Assembly (NCBI GenBank): GCA_001464255.1
Contig: LNFD01000258.1
Span: 1-8,011 of the forward strand
DNA from: Actinomycetales bacterium Ga0077552
GTDB taxonomy: Bacteria; Actinomycetota; Actinomycetes; Actinomycetales; Microbacteriaceae
Direction of reading: 5' to 3'
DNA length: 8,011 nucleotides
The notes under the pieces were generated by a model. The model was not told the origin of the DNA. It saw only the letters and a program-made list of their open reading frames with translations, and ran no database searches. The translations under genes were made by a program, and so were the position numbers. Below are positions 5,235-8,011 of the stretch, piece by piece (position 1 is the first letter of the stretch; every line of letters starts with the position of its first letter).

Positions 5235-5767
5235 ACCGGTTCGGTCGGTCCGGTCGGTCCGGTCGGGCCGACTTCGCCGGTCGACCCCGTCGGTCCTGTC
5301 GGGCCGATCTCGCCTGTCGGGCCGATCTCGCCTGTCGGGCCGGTTACCCCGGTCATCCCATCACTGGTACTGCCGGTCGGGCCCGTCGGCCCGACGGAGC
5401 CAGTCGGGCCGGTCGCCCCCGGCAACCCTTGATCGCCCGTCGGTCCGGCACTGCCCGTGGGGCCGGTGGGTCCGACACCGCTCCCGGAACCCGCGGGGCC
5501 CGTGGCTCCCGCCGCTCCGTCGACGCCATCGGCACCGTTCGATCCGTTGCGGCCGTTGATGCCGTCGCGACCGTCTGCGCCGTTCACGCCATTCGTGCCG
5601 TCCTGGCCGTCCGCGCCGTCCGTGCCGTCTCGACCATCGTCACCATCGGCTCCAGCGGGGCCCGCCGGGCCCATGGGCCCGGGCATCAGCAGGTTGACTC
5701 CGGTCGTCAGCGCCGCGGTGGCCGCGGCGGTTCCGAGCACCAACAGAACATCGCGACGACTCGGCAT
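5231..5767 (-). CDS. Collagen-like repeat surface protein with Tat-like N-terminus
   Basis: This 178-aa protein starts SRRDVLLVLG (3-12), a twin-arginine-like motif followed by a hydrophobic stretch (about 7-28), so it is probably exported and may stay anchored by its N-terminus. From Gly30 it is almost all Gly-X-Y: 21 triplets (30-92), a short break (93-98), 12 triplets (99-134), a Ser-Asp break, and 13 triplets (137-175). The first block has Asp or Asn at Y in 15 successive triplets (39-83). The later blocks contain 13 Gly-Pro-Thr triplets. There is no LPXTG motif and no globular C-terminal trimerisation domain. By family knowledge it would form a triple-helical filament outside the cell. 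A promoter and an AAAGAGAGAG ribosome binding site precede the ATG. The glycosyltransferase upstream may modify it. Confidence 0.85.
   Translation of the reverse strand: MPSRRDVLLVLGTAAATAALTTGVNLLMPGPMGPAGPAGADGDDGRDGTDGADGQDGTNGVNGADGRDGINGRNGSNGADGVDGAAGATGPAGSGSGVGPTGPTGSAGPTGDQGLPGATGPTGSVGPTGPTGSTSDGMTGVTGPTGEIGPTGEIGPTGPTGSTGEVGPTGPTGPTEPV
5301..5336. repeat. 18-bp perfect tandem repeat inside the collagen-like gene
   Basis: The unit GGGCCGATCTCGCCTGTC occurs twice in a row without a mismatch, and partial copies flank it on both sides (from 5295 to about 5341). On the minus strand each unit encodes Gly-Glu-Ile-Gly-Pro-Thr in phase, so gain or loss of a unit would keep the frame. The wider stretch 5235-5660 is made of related, less exact repeats. 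Confidence 0.85.
5665..5682. repeat. 18-bp perfect palindrome
   Basis: CCGGGCCCATGGGCCCGG is identical to its reverse complement. It lies where the collagen-like gene encodes the first Pro-Gly-Pro-Met-Gly-Pro triplets. Coding demand (Gly and Pro codons are complementary) explains most of it. Confidence 0.7.
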
Positions 5768-5773
5768 GAACCA

Positions 5774-5783
5774 CTCTCTCTTT
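5774..5783 (-). promoter_or_regulatory. Ribosome binding site of the collagen-like gene
   Basis: On the minus strand AAAGAGAGAG ends 6 nt before the ATG at 5767. This is a leadered start, unlike most transcription unit starts in the window. Confidence 0.55.
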
Positions 5784-5794
5784 CGGGTGCGATC

Positions 5795-5800
5795 AGCCTA
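5795..5800 (-). promoter_or_regulatory. -10 element of the collagen-like gene promoter
   Basis: TAGGCT on the minus strand is the same hexamer as in front of prfB. It lies 27 nt from the ATG at 5767, leaving a leader of about 20 nt that includes the ribosome binding site. A weak TTCGCT stands 17 bp upstream as a possible -35. The gene can therefore be expressed apart from the glycosyltransferase gene. Confidence 0.45.
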
Positions 5801-5830
5801 GCTTCACGCCGGCTTCGAGCGAAGGTTTTC

Positions 5831-6898
5831 TCAGGCACCGAGGTTCGACCGCATGAGCTCCAAATGGTCTCGGTGCTCTGCGGGGATGCCGTCGAGGGCC
5901 AGTAGCCGCTCGACCTCGGCGCGCGCGAGCGCACGATGGCCGATGCGCCACGCTGCGTCGGCGCGCTCGAAGGCCGCCGCCCAGCGGTAGACCTCGGTGT
6001 CCACGAACAAGGTGTCGTCGGGTAGCTCGAGGGCCGCGGCCGCACTGGCGAAGACCCACGCGGCATGGTGCTGGCGCACCAACCGATGCCGCCGGGCGAG
6101 CCGGTAGAGCGGTTCGGCCCGCTCGGGGCGGGCATCCCACGCCCGAATCATGGCGTCGGTCGCTGTGGGCGACGCGATCGCCTCTTCGATCAGGGCAGCC
6201 TGGTACAGCGACCAGAAGACCTCTTCGGCCCAGCCGCCCATGGTCGCGCGTCGTCGGTACTGCTGCAGCGCCAACTCGTGCTCGCCGGCGTCTCGATAGG
6301 TCTGCGCCAGGTAGAAGACCGTGCGGCTGGAATCGGGGTGCTCGAGCAGGTCGAGGCCGAGCAGGGCGACGTCGCGCTCGAGCTTCACCTGATGCGATGA
6401 ACCGTCGGCGACGTGAGTGATGCGCAGGCCGTCAAACCACTCGGTTCGATAAGGAGCGGTGCTCGAGAGGTGCTCGTGCGTGCGCCCCACGTAGTGCCAC
6501 GGGCGATTGCCGCGAACCAGGTAGGGCATGCGGTACGAGACCCCGCCGTCGACGGGCACGAGTGCGGCGTCCGCCGAGAATGCCGCGAGCTGTTCGGCCA
6601 GGTCGTCGTCAGCATCGACGATCATGTCGGCGTCGAGCAGCAGCAGCCAGTCGGCGCCCTCGGTCGCCCAGTCGACGAGCTCGGAGCGGTTGTGCCCGAA
6701 GTCGACCCACGGGCTGCGCCGGAGCTCGCCCGCAACCCCCGCGAGGGAGGTCTCGATGAGCGCGATGGTGTCGTCGCTCGACCCGGTGTCGATGATGCGC
6801 CACGAATCGATGAGCGGAAGGATCGAGGCAATGGCGCGCTGGATGATCGGCGCCTCGTCGCGCACGATCATGGCCAGTCGCAGGCCAGGGACGGTCAT
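5831..6898 (-). CDS. Family 2 glycosyltransferase with TPR-like C-terminal region
   Basis: This 355-aa protein has a GT-A fold glycosyltransferase domain at about 5-165: LAMIVRDEA (8-16), IIDTGSSDDT (35-44) for the nucleotide-sugar site, and the metal-binding Asp89-Ala-Asp91 in LLLLDADMIV. YVGRTHEHL (136-144) fits the conserved His-Glu part of TPR-containing GT2 proteins. From about 170 it is alpha-helical with TPR-like motifs (for example VFYLAQTYRDAGEHELALQQY, split over 194-214) and continues so to the end. There is no membrane segment, so it is probably cytosolic. It would transfer a sugar from a nucleotide donor; the acceptor may be a protein or glycan. The start overlaps the stop of the GH130-like gene (ATGA), showing coupling. 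The collagen-like gene follows after 63 bp. Confidence 0.87.
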   Translation of the reverse strand: MTVPGLRLAMIVRDEAPIIQRAIASILPLIDSWRIIDTGSSDDTIALIETSLAGVAGELRRSPWVDFGHNRSELVDWATEGADWLLLLDADMIVDADDDLAEQLAAFSADAALVPVDGGVSYRMPYLVRGNRPWHYVGRTHEHLSSTAPYRTEWFDGLRITHVADGSSHQVKLERDVALLGLDLLEHPDSSRTVFYLAQTYRDAGEHELALQQYRRRATMGGWAEEVFWSLYQAALIEEAIASPTATDAMIRAWDARPERAEPLYRLARRHRLVRQHHAAWVFASAAAALELPDDTLFVDTEVYRWAAAFERADAAWRIGHRALARAEVERLLALDGIPAEHRDHLELMRSNLGA

Positions 6899-7824
6899 GC
6901 GGGTACCCCGATCACCCGTCGTATGGGGCCGAGCCGTTCGAGCACGCCCGCGATCGGCAGCCGCGCCATCCAGGCGTCGCGGTCGGCCACGCCGAACGTC
7001 ACCAGGAGGTCGCTGCCCTCGCGGGCGGCACCCGCGACGAACTCGACACCGAATCCAGTGAGACGCAGGCGGGGCGATGCCCGAGCGACGAGACCGTCGG
7101 CGCCGATGGTCACGAAGCGGTGCACGTAGGCGCGTCCTCCGGGCAGCAGGTGGCTCTCGTGCACCACGAACAGGCTCTCGCCCGAGTCGAGCTCGACCGC
7201 GCCCGACCCGCCGCGTGTTCCTGGTCCGAGTCCGCTCGCTCCACGATCATCGAGAGTGGTCTGCCCCGTCGCGGGGTCGATCGTGACGATGCGCAGGGGA
7301 TCCCACGAGTACACCGCGCGAACGGTGCCCGATGTCGGCCATGGCGCCCAGTTCTTCTCGTGCCGACCGGGCCGCGGGCTGTCGACGAGCACCTCGGCGA
7401 CGTGATCGTCGCCCTGCGGCACGAGCAACGCGATGCGGCAGACTCCCGATTCGTCCACATCGCGCACGGTCGCGAGTCCAGAGATGCCCGCGTCGCTGGC
7501 GAACAGCCGTACGTCCTCCCAGCCCTGCACGGGGAAGGACGACGGCGTGCGGTCGGTGCGGATCTGTAGCAGACGAGGGCTCTGACTCTGACCGTCGACC
7601 AGGTCGATGAGCACGGTCTGCGACCGGATCGCGGTGTCGGTCATCTCGTAGCGCCCTGCGTCGGTCAAGCGGTAGTTGGCGCTGCGCACCCCGATCGTGG
7701 TCGTGCCCGCCGTGCGCACGATCGACGGGTTGAACCGCGACCACCCCGGTTGCACGGGCGGAGTGAGCGGTTCGAACCTGACCGCAGGGGCCCACTGAGC
7801 GAGCAGCGGGGGGACGGTCGCCAT
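6895..7824 (-). CDS. GH130-like beta-propeller glycosidase-related protein
   Basis: This 309-aa protein looks like a five-bladed beta-propeller of the GH130 kind, whose characterised members are phosphorylases or hydrolases of beta-mannosides. Motifs in order: RFNPSI (30-35), GWEDVRLF (101-108), whose Glu-Asp pair matches the EDPR-type motif carrying the proposed acid, EKNWAPW (156-162), RGGSGAV (204-210) and VEFVAGAA (260-267). No signal peptide is seen, so it is probably cytoplasmic. I assign the family from memory of motif order, and activity is not certain. ATG 7824 is chosen over an in-frame upstream start at 7890 because TACAGT stands 7 nt before it and the extra residues look non-coding. 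It is translationally coupled to the glycosyltransferase, so the two probably act on the same glycan. Confidence 0.65.
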   Translation of the reverse strand: MATVPPLLAQWAPAVRFEPLTPPVQPGWSRFNPSIVRTAGTTTIGVRSANYRLTDAGRYEMTDTAIRSQTVLIDLVDGQSQSPRLLQIRTDRTPSSFPVQGWEDVRLFASDAGISGLATVRDVDESGVCRIALLVPQGDDHVAEVLVDSPRPGRHEKNWAPWPTSGTVRAVYSWDPLRIVTIDPATGQTTLDDRGASGLGPGTRGGSGAVELDSGESLFVVHESHLLPGGRAYVHRFVTIGADGLVARASPRLRLTGFGVEFVAGAAREGSDLLVTFGVADRDAWMARLPIAGVLERLGPIRRVIGVPA

Positions 7825-7831
7825 GCGGGCC

Positions 7832-7837
7832 ACTGTA
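7832..7837 (-). promoter_or_regulatory. -10 element of a leaderless promoter, GH130-like/GT operon
   Basis: TACAGT on the minus strand is followed by 7 nt and then ATG 7824, with no Shine-Dalgarno sequence. It faces away from the prfB promoter in a 92-bp divergent intergenic region (7825-7916). Confidence 0.55.
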
Positions 7838-7901
7838 GCGCCGGAGCAGCCATTCAGGCCTGCGCGGTGACATCTCGCCGACCAGCGCACGCGCCCGCCG
7901 G

Positions 7902-7907
7902 TAGGCT
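7902..7907 (+). promoter_or_regulatory. -10 element of the prfB promoter
   Basis: TAGGCT lies 9 nt before ATG 7917. The predicted transcription start is at most 1-3 nt before the codon, so the transcript is leaderless or nearly so. The -35 box is weak. Confidence 0.55.
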
Positions 7908-7916
7908 GAACCCGAC

Positions 7917-8011
7917 ATGATCGATCTGGATTTCGCCGAGCGCATCGCCGCCGCCCGCAGCACCTTCGCCGACATCCGCGCCGTCGTCGACGTCGAGCGC
8001 CTCGAGGCCGA
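7917..8011 (+). CDS. prfB: Peptide chain release factor 2, N-terminal fragment
   Basis: Only the first 31 codons and two bases are in the window; the gene runs off the right edge. The protein begins MIDLDFAERIAAARSTF and continues with DIRAVVDVERLEA, which matches from memory the N-terminal helical part of actinobacterial release factor 2, the protein that ends translation at UGA and UAA. The stretch that aligns with the E. coli programmed frameshift region is present and has no in-frame UGA, so this copy does not seem to use the frameshift control. The catalytic GGQ and the SPF recognition motifs lie outside the window, so the assignment rests on the N-terminus only. A near-leaderless promoter stands directly before it. 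Confidence 0.8.
   Translation, partial: MIDLDFAERIAAARSTFADIRAVVDVERLEA

Noticed and set aside
5235..5660. Repetitive DNA considered as a CRISPR array or iteron cluster
   Set aside because: The periodicity is 9 or 18 bp with no unique spacers and fits Gly-X-Y coding on the minus strand exactly.
5665..5682. The 18-bp perfect palindrome considered as a regulator binding site
   Set aside because: It lies inside the coding region about 85-100 bp after the start codon, and Gly and Pro codons (GGN and CCN) are complementary, so Pro-Gly-Pro-Met-Gly-Pro coding makes such palindromes likely.
5813..5830. Hairpin CTTC-GAGC-GAAG followed by GTTTTC as a plus-strand terminator for antisense transcripts
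   Set aside because: The stem is only 4-5 bp with a short T-run, and the same bases overlap the proposed -35 region of the collagen-like gene. The support is too weak for a feature.
4823..5905. Plus-strand open frame spanning the SDR and collagen-like genes
   Set aside because: It is out of frame with the SDR and reads the complement of the Gly-X-Y repeats, so its length comes from repeat composition and high G+C.

Overview
The window is about 70% G+C almost throughout, with codon use, TANNNT-type -10 boxes and leaderless gene starts that suggest a high-GC actinobacterium, most likely a member of the Microbacteriaceae. This assignment rests on sequence style and on the Tad and prfB gene types, not on a marker gene comparison. 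The first ~200 bases are clearly poorer in G+C (about 54% over positions 1-180) and hold no gene I can recognise.

Layout, left to right. (1) Positions 217-1712, plus strand: a tightly overlapping four-gene cluster of Tad/Flp pilus parts. It encodes a 57-aa pilin-like membrane peptide, two TadE-type pseudopilins with a G/S(+1)...E(+5) processing motif, and a TadG-like protein. No ATPase (TadA) or platform protein (TadB/TadC) lies in the window. (2) Positions 1743-4445, plus strand: a three-gene operon of a DEDDh 3'-5' exonuclease, a 445-aa protein I do not recognise but whose motifs fit the nucleotidyltransferase superfamily (GS, DxD and a later Asp), and a class I glutamine amidotransferase. 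The last two overlap by 4 bp. This is the best candidate for an undescribed system. (3) Positions 4512-5234, plus strand: a short-chain dehydrogenase with its own leaderless promoter. (4) Positions 5231-7824, minus strand: a GH130-like beta-propeller protein, translationally coupled to a family 2 glycosyltransferase with TPR-like repeats, then a collagen-like surface protein with its own promoter. The collagen-like protein has a Tat-like N-terminus, a G-x-D/N block and a block rich in Gly-Pro-Thr. It is plausible that the neighbouring glycosyltransferase decorates it or a related surface polymer. (5) From 7917 to the right edge: the start of prfB (release factor 2), transcribed divergently from the GH130-like gene.

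Five gene starts sit 6-9 nt behind a -10-like hexamer with no convincing Shine-Dalgarno sequence, which indicates leaderless transcripts. These promoters define the transcription units and helped to choose start codons. Internal operon genes use start/stop overlaps or an evident ribosome binding site instead. The dehydrogenase and the collagen-like gene converge so tightly that their stop codons share one CTAG.
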